A stretch of DNA of 64,000 nt, taken from the NCBI RefSeq assembly GCF_011927795.1, contig NZ_JAATJJ010000001.1:2543062-2607061 (forward strand), in the 5' to 3' direction. Positions within the stretch are counted from its first letter, which is position 1. The number at the start of each line of letters is the position of its first letter. Under the pieces are notes generated by a model. That model ran no database searches, was not told the origin of the DNA, and worked only from the letters and a program-made list of their open reading frames with translations. The stretch comes from Saonia flava (GTDB lineage Bacteria; Bacteroidota; Bacteroidia; Flavobacteriales; Flavobacteriaceae). Both the position numbers and the translations under genes were made by a program. Below are positions 17,601-25,988 of this stretch, one piece after another.

Positions 17601-18418
17601 CAGATGCGGATGAGGATGGTGTTTATGATGATGGAGATGACCTCTGCTTGGGTACGCCAAAGGGAGCTGAAGTGAATGTGGATGGGTGCGCTATTTATAG
17701 ATTTCCAACTGATAATTTTTTAGTTTCCATTAATAGTGAAACCTGTATAAATAGTGATAATGGTATAATTGAGATTGTGGCATTAGACCAAACTATTGAC
17801 TACACCACTACAGTAACAGGTGGTGGGATTAATATTACAGGTGACTTTATGGATGTTTATACCTTAAGTAATTTGGCATCTGGAATTTACTCTGTTTGTA
17901 TTACAGGTACGGACGGAATTATTACTTATGAAGCTCATTGCTTTGAAGCCATAATTACACAGCCAGATGCTTTGAGTGTTACCTCCAAGGTTTCCGTTGA
18001 TGGTAGAAAAGCTCTTCTCGCCCTAAGTGGTTCTTCTTTATTTAATATTGAATTAAACGGACTTTTAATACAAACGGAGAATAAAGAAATAGAGTTGGAC
18101 TTAAAAAATGGTCGAAATCAATTAAAGGTTTATACCAATTTAACGTGCCAAGGAAGTTTTGAGGAAGAATATATGGTTTTTGATGAACCCTTGGTCTATC
18201 CCAATCCTTTTGTTGATAGTATTAAGGTATTTGGAGGTTCAGGTGAACATGTTGCAATTGATATATTCTCCCTTAATGGTAAACACCTAAGGGCGGAAAA
18301 TATTAATATAATTAACGGAGAAATAGAAATAGGACTTAGTGAGTATCCTTCCGGAATGTATTTTGTTAAGGTGGGTTCAAAAGAATTTAAAAGAGTATTT
18401 AAAGTTATTAAAAGATGA
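14621..18418 (+). CDS. secreted reprolysin-like metallopeptidase with T9SS sorting domain
   Basis: A 1265-residue multidomain exoprotease. Signal peptide 1-22 (ending GSAQ), propeptide-like region to about 190, then a metzincin domain with HELGHQFGANH at 332-342 (zinc ligands His332, His336, His342; catalytic Glu333) and the Met-turn IMGYAG near 364-369. Further on are Ig/fibronectin-like domains (about 540-830), a proprotein-convertase P-like beta domain (about 840-990), a small Asp-rich stretch DADEDGVYDDGDD, and a C-terminal T9SS type A sorting domain from about 1187 (YPNPF... GMYFVKV). It should be exported by the type IX system and fixed to or released from the cell surface. The ATG at 14621 is chosen; a TTG codon lies just before it. 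Its stop overlaps the lipoprotein start (ATGA). Confidence 0.93.
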   Translation: MLTKLRLVFSISITFLCFYGSAQTKYWEEGNPKTVRLTRSLENLDVDKTKLFTLKSDVFKNELAPISANKNVAKVVYFPNEKGNYIPFKVKEKPILSNKLALKYPEIKSYSGYGLEDKNKRIRFSVSQNGVQSMILQAGNNRATFMQKAVKGDDKYVVYTRDANLSSKDGFICDTQAKIQESVDQLPFSLVDDKILRKYRIAVSATGEYTQYHGGTVADALAAINATLTRVNEVFETDLGVTLELVANNDLVIFTDAVTDPYNGNLNSETQNTLTSLIGEENYDVGHLFHNDDNNGNAGFVGSVCVTNRKGSAFSSGLDPEGDLFDLDFVSHELGHQFGANHTWSFESEGTLVQAEPASGTTIMGYAGIVQGNNVAPNGDDYFHYYSILQISEYLETTSCGEQIAMTNNPPSLFPVGDFTIPKSTAFVLTGNASDSDLGDILTYTWEQIDDGVVTSTTFGPNNPSGANFRSQKPHIEPERYFPKLSSVILGNLTQTNPTEGSAWETVSNVEREMNFALTVRDNAIGGGQVISDLVKVNVVNAAGPFLITSQESNEIYTAGSTEEVTWDVANTNGPLVNAQMVDIFLSTNGGVSFPIQLANDVPNDGQQSILLPGVATTSARLMIRASNNIFFAVNTSNFTITSSEVVLAFDGLEYGVCQPADLVVPFDYQTFLGFSDEVTFSIPDAPAGLGVVFSPASATANTPVNITFSNTAGLAAGDYPVTVTATSIDMTKEVVLELGIGNNTFSVVTLSSPIDGMVDASQTQILQWEEVPNAANYDIEIATDDLFTNIVESNTVIFSSYEASNLEPETTYFWRVKPKNNCGEGVFSAPFSFTTVEISCTNLIANSVPLEISTVGTPTISSKITFLEDLPISDVNVNLDIEHSFLADLVVSLTSPSGTTVVLTSSSCGDRININATFDDDASPFVCGNNQVVDGIIQPSIGGIVKPLGSLSSFNGESTYGEWVLEIQDTAPSDGGFLNSFSLDICVEGAFRPDADEDGVYDDGDDLCLGTPKGAEVNVDGCAIYRFPTDNFLVSINSETCINSDNGIIEIVALDQTIDYTTTVTGGGINITGDFMDVYTLSNLASGIYSVCITGTDGIITYEAHCFEAIITQPDALSVTSKVSVDGRKALLALSGSSLFNIELNGLLIQTENKEIELDLKNGRNQLKVYTNLTCQGSFEEEYMVFDEPLVYPNPFVDSIKVFGGSGEHVAIDIFSLNGKHLRAENINIINGEIEIGLSEYPSGMYFVKVGSKEFKRVFKVIKR

Positions 18419-19095
18419 GATATCTTCTAATTACCATGTGTTTTCTGGTAGTCTTTGGGTGCAGGAAAAAATCCGCACCTAAAACTCCCAAAGCTAGTGT
18501 GTTGGTTTTTCCTAACAAAGATTCGGAATGTACTACTGGTGAATCCTTAAATGAGACTACCAGTAATGTTGAGTTTAGATGGTTGGCTTCTGATGATACG
18601 GAAACCTACGAGCTAAATGTTAGTAATTTAACCACAGGAATTACCCAAAAGATTAGTACTGCCTCTCTTTCCGCCAAGTTGCCATTGGAAAAAGGAGAGC
18701 CTTTTTCTTGGGTAGTAATTTCTAAGAATACCAAAGTAAATGAAACAGCGTCAAGTGAAACATGGCAATTTTATAATGCTGGATCGCAGACAACTTATGC
18801 ACCTTTTCCAGCACAGATAATTTTTCCTGAATCTGGAGCTTCAGTTTTAAGGGATATTAACAATGAGATAGAATTAAGTTGGTCGGGTGCGGATATTGAA
18901 GATGACATAGAGGTATTTGAGGTGTATTTTGGTACTGAAGCAGATGCCAACACATTGATTGCTTCATCACCCTCAGGGGATACAAGCCACAAAGTGAGTG
19001 TTATTTCGGAAACTACGTATTATTGGCGAATTGTTACTAGGGATGTTGAGGGCAACACTTCGGATACGGGTATTTTTCAATTTAAAGCACTCTAA
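18415..19095 (+). CDS. fibronectin-type-III-like lipoprotein, partner of the protease
   Basis: A 226-residue lipoprotein: the signal is MRYLLITMCFLVVFGC with the lipobox Cys at 16. Two Ig/FN3-like beta domains follow (about 40-120 and 130-226), recognised by WLASDDTETYELNVSNL and ELSWSGADIEDD together with the repeated TxYYWRI/FSWVVI strand endings. The start codon overlaps the protease stop in ATGA, so the two genes are almost certainly translated together. A scaffold or surface-binding role next to the protease is inference. The stop codon directly abuts the end of the convergent pth gene. Confidence 0.8.
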   Translation: MRYLLITMCFLVVFGCRKKSAPKTPKASVLVFPNKDSECTTGESLNETTSNVEFRWLASDDTETYELNVSNLTTGITQKISTASLSAKLPLEKGEPFSWVVISKNTKVNETASSETWQFYNAGSQTTYAPFPAQIIFPESGASVLRDINNEIELSWSGADIEDDIEVFEVYFGTEADANTLIASSPSGDTSHKVSVISETTYYWRIVTRDVEGNTSDTGIFQFKAL

Positions 19096-19662
19096 CTATG
19101 TCCCGTTAAATTGGTTCATGGTATTTTGAAGACCTGAGAGGACAAAAGAACGAATGGCCTCTCTAGATTTTATCATTCTTTCTGGTAGTTTGGATGCTTC
19201 ATCCTCATTCCATTCTCCTAAAACATAGTCTACCTGTCTTCCTTTGGAAAAGTCGGAACCAACACCAAACCTAAACCTATTGTATGTTGTTGTTTGTAAT
19301 AGATTTTGAATGTCCTTAAGACCATTGTGGCCACCATCACTTCCTTTGGCCTTTATTCTAATAGTTCCAAATGTAAGATTAATATCATCCGTAACTATTA
19401 GCACATTCTCTAGAGGAATTTTTTCTTTTTCCAACCAATATTTAACGGCTTTTCCACTTCTGTTCATATAGGTGGAAGGTTTTAATAGTAAAACACTTTT
19501 TCCTTTAATTTTTATGAAAGCGGTGGCACCCAATTTATTGGACTCAAAAATCACATCCTCCTTTTGTGCTAAAGAATCTAAAATTTTAAAACCAATATTA
19601 TGTCTTGTGTTTTCATACTCTGGACCTATATTTCCGAGACCGACAACTAGAAATTTTTTCAT
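19096..19662 (-). CDS. pth: peptidyl-tRNA hydrolase
   Basis: Pth releases peptides from prematurely dissociated peptidyl-tRNA in the cytoplasm. The sequence begins KFLVVGLGNIGPEYENTRHN, holding the family Asn and the catalytic His, then KPSTYMNRSGKAV, TDDINLTFGTIR and KGSDGGHNGLK. The start at 19662 gives a 188-residue protein of normal size; an upstream in-frame ATG at 19722 would add 20 residues, and many related genomes are annotated either way. The 3' end abuts the convergent lipoprotein gene with no gap. Confidence 0.95.
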   Translation of the reverse strand: MKKFLVVGLGNIGPEYENTRHNIGFKILDSLAQKEDVIFESNKLGATAFIKIKGKSVLLLKPSTYMNRSGKAVKYWLEKEKIPLENVLIVTDDINLTFGTIRIKAKGSDGGHNGLKDIQNLLQTTTYNRFRFGVGSDFSKGRQVDYVLGEWNEDEASKLPERMIKSREAIRSFVLSGLQNTMNQFNGT

Positions 19663-19734
19663 GCTAAGTTTTTCATCAAGTAGAGGAGATGTGTAAAAGA
19701 GTGATTTTATGAACTGCCACATACATAAAAATAC

Positions 19735-19771
19735 AAAAGCATCCCAATATCTCTATATGGGATGCTTTTTT
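19735..19771 (-). terminator. rho-independent terminator after rplY
   Basis: A 12-bp stem (AAAAGCATCCCA paired with TGGGATGCTTTT, 19735-19746 with 19758-19769) with an AT-rich loop and flanking A and T runs on both sides. It lies between rplY and pth, both on the minus strand, and terminates the rplY transcript; the A/T runs make it work in either direction. Confidence 0.75.
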
Positions 19772-19793
19772 AATATTGAATTGATTTTCTATA

Positions 19794-20438
19794 CTATTCG
19801 TTGCTTTCCGCTGTGGCTTCTTCAGCTGGTGCCTCAGATGTTGCCCCTTCAGCTCCTTCTTCTTCATCTTCATCCTCATCAACTTCAACTGCTGCACGAG
19901 CTGTTTTAACTTGTACCACTACCGTTGTGTCTGGGTGTAAGATGGTAAAGTCATCATTTAACAAAGACTCTACAGAGATACTTCCACCTATTTTTAGTTT
20001 AGAAATATCTATATCAAAGAAATCTGGAAGATTGTCAGGTAAAGCCTTAATGGAAAGCTTCCTTTTTCTAAACAATAATCTACCACCATTTCTAACCCCT
20101 GGAGAATTCCCGACCAATTGAACGGGAATGTTCATTGTAACAGGTTTGTCACTAAATAATTGGTAAAAATCGATATGTATGATTTTATCCGTTACAGGGT
20201 GAAACTGGATATCCTGCATTACAGCTTTAAAATTCTCGCTACCATCCAAATCAATCACAACTGTGTGTGCGTTTGGGGTATAAACCAAGTTTTTAAATGC
20301 CAGTTCATCTGCTGAAAAGTGCAATGGTTTATCTCCTCCGTATAAAACGCAAGGAACCTTTCCAGCATTACGTAAGGCTTTTGTTGCTTTCTTGCCCACG
20401 CTTTCTCTTTGTGATCCTTTAATTGTAATTGACTTCAT
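19794..20438 (-). CDS. rplY: 50S ribosomal protein L25/general stress protein Ctc
   Basis: A 214-residue L25 of the long (Ctc/TL5) type that binds 5S rRNA. Residues 1-90 are the L25 domain ([33 protein letters not shown]), residues 95-185 the TL5 beta domain ([23 protein letters not shown]). The last 30 residues are a strongly acidic tail ([12 protein letters not shown]) ending in Ala/Glu-rich sequence. The acidic tail is common in Bacteroidota L25. It lies 55 bp after prs and is followed by a strong terminator, so a prs-rplY transcript is likely. Confidence 0.95.
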   Translation of the reverse strand: MKSITIKGSQRESVGKKATKALRNAGKVPCVLYGGDKPLHFSADELAFKNLVYTPNAHTVVIDLDGSENFKAVMQDIQFHPVTDKIIHIDFYQLFSDKPVTMNIPVQLVGNSPGVRNGGRLLFRKRKLSIKALPDNLPDFFDIDISKLKIGGSISVESLLNDDFTILHPDTTVVVQVKTARAAVEVDEDEDEEEGAEGATSEAPAEEATAESNE

Positions 20439-20493
20439 TATATATATTTAATTAATAAATTCTTTTTTGGTAGTTTAAGCATACGGCTAAAAA

Positions 20494-21435
20494 CTACATT
20501 AAAAACTTTGACGCTATGGATGTGTTGTTGTGTACCCTATGCATAACATCGGCAAATAGTTCCGCACAGCTCAATACTTTAACCTTGTCACTTTCCTTTT
20601 TAATTGAAATGGAGTCTGTAACAATAAGCTCTACTAACTCCGATTCTTCTATTTTTTTATAGGCATTTCCAGATAAAAGTCCATGAGAAGCTATGGCTCT
20701 AACACTTTTAGCACCTCTTTTCATCATTAAATCTGCCGCTTTGGTCAATGTCCCGGCAGTGTCTATCATATCGTCCACTAGCACAACATTTTTTCCTTGC
20801 ACATCTCCAATGAGCTCCATGTGCGAGATAATATTTGCCTTTGCACGCTGCTTGTAGCAAATAACTACATCACTTTCCAGGGCTTTGGAATAAGCATAGG
20901 CTCTTTTGGAGCCTCCCATATCTGGGGACGCAATGGTTAAATTGTCCAAATTTAGATTTCTTAAATAAGGTAAAAACATTGTGGAGGCAAACAAATGGTC
21001 CACAGGCTTTTCAAAGAATCCTTGTATTTGGTCTGCATGTAAATCCATGGTAATAATCCTTGTTGCTCCAGCAGCTTCCAACATTTTGGCCACCAATTTG
21101 GCGGCAATGGGGACCCTTGGTTTGTCTTTCCTATCTTGCCTTGCCCAGCCAAAATAGGGCATAACAGCTGTAATATGCCTTGCAGACGCCCTTTTTGCGG
21201 CATCCAGCATCAACAACATTTCCATTAGATTTTCTGGGCCAGGATTGGTGGATCCAATAATGAATATACGTGCTCCACGAACAGATTCCTCAAAAGAAGG
21301 CTGGAACTCACCATCACTATATCTAGAGAAAGCTACCTTGCCTAAATCTAAACCATAAGATTTAGAAATTTTCTCTGCAAGAACCGTGCTTTGGGTGCAA
21401 CCAAAAATTTTTGGCTCTGGGACCGTATATGACAT
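20494..21435 (-). CDS. prs: ribose-phosphate pyrophosphokinase
   Basis: Prs makes phosphoribosyl pyrophosphate from ribose 5-phosphate and ATP, feeding nucleotide, His and Trp synthesis. The 313-residue protein shows the catalytic flexible loop and ATP-binding parts (YFGWARQDRKDKPR), the metal/ribose-binding ITMDLHADQIQGFF and the PRPP loop VLVDDMIDTAGTL. Length is standard for class I. It is divergent from the tRNA-Leu gene. Confidence 0.97.
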   Translation of the reverse strand: MSYTVPEPKIFGCTQSTVLAEKISKSYGLDLGKVAFSRYSDGEFQPSFEESVRGARIFIIGSTNPGPENLMEMLLMLDAAKRASARHITAVMPYFGWARQDRKDKPRVPIAAKLVAKMLEAAGATRIITMDLHADQIQGFFEKPVDHLFASTMFLPYLRNLNLDNLTIASPDMGGSKRAYAYSKALESDVVICYKQRAKANIISHMELIGDVQGKNVVLVDDMIDTAGTLTKAADLMMKRGAKSVRAIASHGLLSGNAYKKIEESELVELIVTDSISIKKESDKVKVLSCAELFADVMHRVHNNTSIASKFLM

Positions 21436-21558
21436 TGTAATCTATTGTTAACTAATAAATTGGATTCCTTTTTGCAAAGGAGGTGCAAATTTAGAAATTT
21501 ATTTGTGTTGCTAAAGGATAAATGTTGAATTTTTTCTTTAAAAGAAGAAAATATTTTT

Positions 21559-21566
21559 TAGTTTTG
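21559..21566 (+). promoter_or_regulatory. -7 promoter element of tRNA-Leu
   Basis: TAGTTTTG matches the Bacteroidota -7 consensus TAnnTTTG and ends 13 bp before the tRNA 5' end. No convincing -33 TTG was found at the usual 19-21 bp spacing, so the call rests on the -7 box and its position. Confidence 0.45.
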
Positions 21567-21579
21567 CAGTCCTTAATTT

Positions 21580-21660
21580 GCCTTGGTGGCGGAACTGGTA
21601 GACGCGCTGGATTCAAAATCCAGTTCCTTTGGAGTGTGGGTTCGATTCCCACCCAAGGTA
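21580..21660 (+). tRNA. tRNA-Leu (CAA anticodon)
   Basis: An 81-nt class II tRNA. The acceptor stem GCCTTGG (21580-21586) pairs with CCAAGGT (21653-21659), followed by an A discriminator, and the anticodon stem CTGGA/TCCAG encloses the loop TTCAAAA with anticodon CAA, which reads UUG. A short variable arm and the T arm GTGGG-TTCGATT-CCCAC are present. The 3' CCA is not encoded and must be added after transcription. Confidence 0.95.
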
Positions 21661-21670
21661 CATATTTAAG

Positions 21671-21699
21671 AAAAGCCGAGATTTAAATCTCGGCTTTTT
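21671..21699 (+). terminator. terminator after tRNA-Leu
   Basis: A perfect inverted repeat with 14-bp arms (AAAAGCCGAGATTT and its complement, 21671-21698), followed by another T. It ends 11 bp after the tRNA and separates it from the kduI promoter; the symmetry allows function on both strands. Confidence 0.8.
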
Positions 21700-21835
21700 G
21701 CTTTTCCAAGATGTATTTAAGTATTTGTATATAGTTCCATTTGTCAGAAGAGGGGAGTTGGATTGTAAATTCTTTTAAGGAATATGCTATGTTGAGGGCA
21801 TATGAGTATGGGGATTTTAATTTTTGGCAATTTTT

Positions 21836-21866
21836 TTTGCCAGCCTTAATGATTCCATTATATTTG
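21836..21866 (+). promoter_or_regulatory. kduI operon promoter
   Basis: TTTG at 21836-21839 and TATATTTG at 21859-21866 are separated by exactly 19 bp and match the Bacteroidota -33/-7 consensus (TTTG-N19-21-TAnnTTTG). The -7 box overlaps the first bases of the LacI-type operator, so a bound repressor would cover the start of transcription. Confidence 0.7.
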
Positions 21867-21883
21867 CGTAATCGATTACACAA
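21864..21883. promoter_or_regulatory. LacI-type operator, kduI side
   Basis: TTGCGTAATCGATTACACAA is a 20-bp palindrome with one mismatched pair and a perfect 12-bp core GTAATCGATTAC centred on CG, the hallmark of LacI-family sites. The same 20 bases recur at 33751-33770. It overlaps the -7 box and lies 13 bp before the kduI start codon. Confidence 0.8.
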
Positions 21884-21896
21884 AATTTTGTAAATT

Positions 21897-22733
21897 ATGA
21901 CTAATACCAAATATGAATTCAAATATGCCTCACACCCTGAGGATGCAAAAGCCTATGGGACAGATGAGCTTAGAAGTCACTTCTTGCTGGATAACCTTTT
22001 TCAAGATGACTTCATTAAGCTTACCTATTCCATGTATGATCGCTATGTTGTTGGGGGTATTAAACCTGTCAATAAAGATTTGCAATTAGAAACAATACCT
22101 TACTTTAAATCTGAGTTTTTTTTAGAAAGAAGAGAAATAGGGATTATAAATGTTGGAGGCACTGGAACAGTAATTGTCGATGGCACGCCGTATCAATTGG
22201 AAAAGAAGGAGGCCCTATATATTGGCAAAGGAATAAAGGAGGTTGTTTTTAAAGCAGATGGCAACCCTCTTTTTTACATCAATTCTGCTCCCGCTCACCA
22301 AAGTTTCCCTACTAAAAAGGTGGGAAAGAAGAGTGCTGAGGTGATAGAATTGGGAGATTCAAAATATGCTAATAAGCGTATTTTAAACAAATTGATTGTC
22401 AGCAGTATAGTAAGTACCTGCCAGCTACAAATGGGAATAACCGAATTGGTTGAGGGCAATGTTTGGAATACAATGCCAGTGCACACCCATGAACGCAGAA
22501 TGGAGGCTTATTTTTATTTTGATTTAGAAGCAGGGCAGACTGTATGCCACTTTATGGGTCAGCCTCAAAATACACGTCACATTTTCTTAGAGAACAACCA
22601 AGCAGTGCTTTCACCTGAGTGGTCCATACATTCAGGTGCGGGAACTTCAAATTACGCATTTATATGGGGTATGGCGGGTGAGAATTTAGACTATAGTGAT
22701 ATGGACGTTTGTCCACCAAACCTAATGAAGTAA
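21897..22733 (+). CDS. kduI: 5-dehydro-4-deoxy-D-glucuronate isomerase
   Basis: KduI isomerises the product released from unsaturated galacturonides (5-keto-4-deoxyuronate) to 3-deoxy-D-glycero-2,5-hexodiulosonate in the cytoplasm. The 278-residue protein carries the zinc-site motif MPVHTHERRMEAYFYF, in which two His and the Glu are ligands, and a further His in the WSIHSGAGTSNYAF segment. Length is normal. It is the first gene of the left arm, directly behind the operator, and is followed at 2 bp by kduD, the next pathway step. Confidence 0.96.
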   Translation: MTNTKYEFKYASHPEDAKAYGTDELRSHFLLDNLFQDDFIKLTYSMYDRYVVGGIKPVNKDLQLETIPYFKSEFFLERREIGIINVGGTGTVIVDGTPYQLEKKEALYIGKGIKEVVFKADGNPLFYINSAPAHQSFPTKKVGKKSAEVIELGDSKYANKRILNKLIVSSIVSTCQLQMGITELVEGNVWNTMPVHTHERRMEAYFYFDLEAGQTVCHFMGQPQNTRHIFLENNQAVLSPEWSIHSGAGTSNYAFIWGMAGENLDYSDMDVCPPNLMK

Positions 22734-22735
22734 TA

Positions 22736-23500
22736 ATGAAGGAAATGTTTGATTTGTCAGGGAAGGTTGCATTGGTCACAGGCTGTAAAAGAGGAATTGG
22801 CTTTGCTATGGCGGAAGCCCTTGCGGAGGCTGGGGCGGATATTATTGGAGTTTCAGCAAGTCTTGAAACCTCAGGTTCAAGTATAGAAAAGAGGGTGCTT
22901 GATATTGGTAGAAAATTCAGGGCTTACCAATGTGATTTTTCCAATCGGGATTCTTTATATTCTTTTATTGAAGAAGTTAAGTCTCAGTTTTCTGTTATTG
23001 ATATCCTAGTTAATAATGCAGGCACCATATTGAGAAAACCAGCAGCTGAGCACCCGGATGATTATTGGGACAAGGTCATGGAAGTAAACTTAAATGCCCA
23101 GTTTATTTTGAGTAGGGAGATAGGCGCAAGAATGATAGCCCTCGGAAGTGGGAAAATTATTTTTACAGCATCTTTATTGACTTTTCAGGGTGGAATTACC
23201 GTTCCTGGCTATGCCGCTTCCAAAGGAGCTATAGGGCAACTAACTATGGCTTTGTCAAATGAATGGGCTTCAAAAGGGGTTCAAGTGAATGCCATTGCTC
23301 CTGGATACATTGCAACGGATAATACTGAAGCATTACGCAATAATGAAAACCGAAGCAAATCTATCTTAGAGCGAATACCTGCCGGACGATGGGGGCAGCC
23401 AGAAGATTTTAAAGGCCCCGTGGTTTTCTTGGCATCAAAATCAAGTGATTATATGAGTGGTTCCATTGTAACCGTCGATGGCGGTTGGATGGGAAGATAA
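22736..23500 (+). CDS. kduD: 2-deoxy-D-gluconate 3-dehydrogenase (KduD, SDR family)
   Basis: KduD reduces the hexodiulosonate made by KduI to 2-keto-3-deoxygluconate with NAD(P)H. The 254-residue SDR has the cofactor loop TGCKRGIGFAMA (about 16-27), NNAG, the catalytic Ser on the ITASLLTF-like strand, and YAASKGAIG giving the Tyr and Lys. The ATG at 22736 (MKEMFDLSG) is chosen, since it fits the family start; the upstream reading from 22709 would overlap kduI. It stands 7 bp before uxaC. Confidence 0.95.
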   Translation: MKEMFDLSGKVALVTGCKRGIGFAMAEALAEAGADIIGVSASLETSGSSIEKRVLDIGRKFRAYQCDFSNRDSLYSFIEEVKSQFSVIDILVNNAGTILRKPAAEHPDDYWDKVMEVNLNAQFILSREIGARMIALGSGKIIFTASLLTFQGGITVPGYAASKGAIGQLTMALSNEWASKGVQVNAIAPGYIATDNTEALRNNENRSKSILERIPAGRWGQPEDFKGPVVFLASKSSDYMSGSIVTVDGGWMGR

Positions 23501-23507
23501 TTAAAAA

Positions 23508-24917
23508 ATGAACATGGTAAAGACCGGTTTTATTTCTGATAATTTTTTATTGCACAATAGTTTTGCTGAGGAATTGTATCACACGTATGCAGCAAATCAG
23601 CCTATTATAGATTACCATTGCCATTTATCTCCAAAGCAGATGGCAGAAAATCATATTTTTGAAAATTTAACTCAAATATGGATTTATGGAGACCATTATA
23701 AATGGCGTGCAATGCGGACTTTGGGAATAAATGAAAACTATATTACGGGTAAGGCTTCGGATATTGAAAAATTTGAGGCATGGGCAAAAACAGTTCCCTA
23801 TACTTTAAGGAATCCTTTATACCACTGGACACACCTAGAGCTTAAGCGCTATTTCGATATAGATACTATGCTTACTTCTAGAACAGCTTTTGAAATTTAC
23901 AGTGAAGCCTCGGAAAAATTGAATTCAATAGAATTTAGTTGTCAAAACCTGATAAAGAATATGAATGTGGAAGTGGTATGTACTACTGAAAATCCAACAG
24001 ATTCTTTGGAATATCATCAAAATATAACTAAAAATGGGTTTGGTGTAAAGGTTAGCACTTCCTTTAGGCCGGACAAGGCGATTTTGATTGCTAATGAAGG
24101 ATATAATGCCTATATTTCTGAACTTGAAAAGGTAACTCAAATTCAGATAACCACCTATAAGTCACTTTGTGATGCATTGGAAAATAGAATTAATTATTTC
24201 CATGAGAATGGATGTAGATTATCGGACCATGGCCTTAACTATATACCCTTTGTTGAGGCTTCAGATACGGAATTGGAGGTGATTTTTGAAAAGAAAATGC
24301 AAGGAAAAGATTTGACTGCAAAAGATGATGAAAAATTTCAAACCGCTCTTTTAGTGTTTCTAGGTGAACAATATCACAATAGGGGATGGGTGCAACAATT
24401 TCATTTGGGGGCACTTAGAAATAATAATAGCCGCTTGTTAGAAAGATTGGGTGCCGATACAGGTTTTGATTCTATTGGGGATTTTGCGCAAGCAGTAACC
24501 CTATCAAAATTTTTAGATGCCTTGGATAAGAATAATAAATTAGCAAAAACCATTTTGTATAACCTAAACCCTGCCGACAACGAATTGTTGGCTTCCATGA
24601 TTGGTAATTTTAACGATGGTTTGGTTAAAGGGAAAATGCAATTTGGGTCTGGATGGTGGTTTTTGGACCAGAAAGAGGGTATAACCAAGCAGTTAAATGC
24701 TTTATCAAATATAGGCCTGTTATCCTGTTTTGTGGGTATGTTAACAGATTCGCGAAGTTTTCTTTCATATCCCCGACACGAATATTTTAGGAGAGTACTG
24801 TGCAATTTGTTGGGTGAAGAAATGAAAAATGGTGAATTGCCCGACGATATGGAGTTGGTAGGAAAAATGGTGGCAGACATATGTTACAATAACGCCAAGG
24901 AATATTTTGAATTTTAA
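23508..24917 (+). CDS. uxaC: uronate isomerase
   Basis: UxaC isomerises D-galacturonate to D-tagaturonate (and glucuronate to fructuronate), the first step for saturated uronate monomers. The 469-residue amidohydrolase-fold protein begins with the diagnostic IIDYHCHLSPKQMAEN, has the WKWR-like HYKWRAMR, and ends with the DSRSFLSYPRHEYFRRVL block. Its presence next to kduI/kduD shows that both saturated and unsaturated ends are handled. An alternative start at 23514 is two codons later. Confidence 0.96.
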   Translation: MNMVKTGFISDNFLLHNSFAEELYHTYAANQPIIDYHCHLSPKQMAENHIFENLTQIWIYGDHYKWRAMRTLGINENYITGKASDIEKFEAWAKTVPYTLRNPLYHWTHLELKRYFDIDTMLTSRTAFEIYSEASEKLNSIEFSCQNLIKNMNVEVVCTTENPTDSLEYHQNITKNGFGVKVSTSFRPDKAILIANEGYNAYISELEKVTQIQITTYKSLCDALENRINYFHENGCRLSDHGLNYIPFVEASDTELEVIFEKKMQGKDLTAKDDEKFQTALLVFLGEQYHNRGWVQQFHLGALRNNNSRLLERLGADTGFDSIGDFAQAVTLSKFLDALDKNNKLAKTILYNLNPADNELLASMIGNFNDGLVKGKMQFGSGWWFLDQKEGITKQLNALSNIGLLSCFVGMLTDSRSFLSYPRHEYFRRVLCNLLGEEMKNGELPDDMELVGKMVADICYNNAKEYFEF

Positions 24918-24935
24918 AAATAATAACACTATAAA

Positions 24936-25976
24936 ATGAAGAAAGCAGTAACCTTCGGGGAGATAATGCTCCGATTGGCCCCTCCAGGATTTTTAAGATT
25001 TTCACAGACCAATAGTTTTGATGTGATCTACGGTGGTGGTGAATCTAATGTGGCCGTTTCTTTGGCCAATTATGGAATAGATGTGGATTTTGTAACCCGA
25101 CTACCCGAAAATGACCTTGGTCAATGTGCGCTTATGGAAATGCGAAAAAGAGGGGTTGGCACGGGTCATATAGCATTTGGGGGTGACCGTTTGGGTATCT
25201 ACTTCTTAGAAACAGGTGCCGTTAGCCGAGGAAGTAAAGTAGTCTACGATCGTGCACATTCTGCCATGGCAGAAATAAAACCAGGGATGATCGATTGGGA
25301 AAAGGTTTTTGAGGGGGCCGAATGGTTCCATTGGACCGGAATTACCCCAGCCATATCCCAGGGAGCTGCAGATGCCTGTATAGAAGCTGTGAAAGTGGCC
25401 AAAAAAAAGGGACTGACCATCTCGACTGATTTGAACTATCGAGCAAAATTATGGAAGTATGGTGGTGATAGAGAGGCTATAATGACCGAGTTGACATCTT
25501 ATTGCGATATTATTTTGGGTAATGAGGAAGATGCGGAAAAGCACTTTGGAATAAAACCAGAAGGTTTGGATATTACAACTCAGGGAGAACATGTAAAGGC
25601 AGAGGCCTTTTTATCTGTTTGTAAACAGATGATGAAGAAATTTCCCAACGCCAAAAAGGTAATCACTACACTAAGAGGGTCGTTGTCGGCTTCCCATAAT
25701 ACATGGGCTGGTGTACTTTATGATGGTAAAAGCATGTTTAAATCATCCGAATACCAGATTACACATATTGTTGATCGTGTAGGCGGAGGCGATTCTTTTA
25801 TGGGCGGATTAATTTATGGATTAATGACTTGGTCCAATGATGATCAAAAAGCATTGGATTTTGCCGTTGCAGCATCTTGCTTAAAACATACTATTAAAGG
25901 AGATGCTAATTTGGCTACAGTGTCTGAAGTGGAAAAATTAATGGGAGGTGATGCTTCAGGTAGAGTGTCACGATAA
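24936..25976 (+). CDS. kdgK: 2-dehydro-3-deoxygluconate kinase (PfkB family)
   Basis: KdgK phosphorylates 2-keto-3-deoxygluconate to KDPG with ATP. The 346-residue protein shows the PfkB substrate loop GGGESNVAVSLANYG (about 31-45) and the catalytic anion-hole DRVGGGDSFMGGLIYG (Asp in GGGDSF), so it is a functional ribokinase-type sugar kinase. It lies 18 bp after uxaC and 12 bp before kdgA, the next pathway step. Confidence 0.94.
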   Translation: MKKAVTFGEIMLRLAPPGFLRFSQTNSFDVIYGGGESNVAVSLANYGIDVDFVTRLPENDLGQCALMEMRKRGVGTGHIAFGGDRLGIYFLETGAVSRGSKVVYDRAHSAMAEIKPGMIDWEKVFEGAEWFHWTGITPAISQGAADACIEAVKVAKKKGLTISTDLNYRAKLWKYGGDREAIMTELTSYCDIILGNEEDAEKHFGIKPEGLDITTQGEHVKAEAFLSVCKQMMKKFPNAKKVITTLRGSLSASHNTWAGVLYDGKSMFKSSEYQITHIVDRVGGGDSFMGGLIYGLMTWSNDDQKALDFAVAASCLKHTIKGDANLATVSEVEKLMGGDASGRVSR

Positions 25977-25988
25977 TTATATACAACT

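Noticed and set aside
14621-18418. Possible frameshift in the long protease
   Set aside because: The frame is open from the signal peptide to the sorting domain, with all expected domains in order, so no break is present.
21683-21922. 79-codon minus-strand frame between the tRNA terminator and kduI
   Set aside because: It overlaps the tRNA terminator, the kduI promoter, the operator and the kduI start, and matches no family I know. An old gene remnant is possible but not supported.
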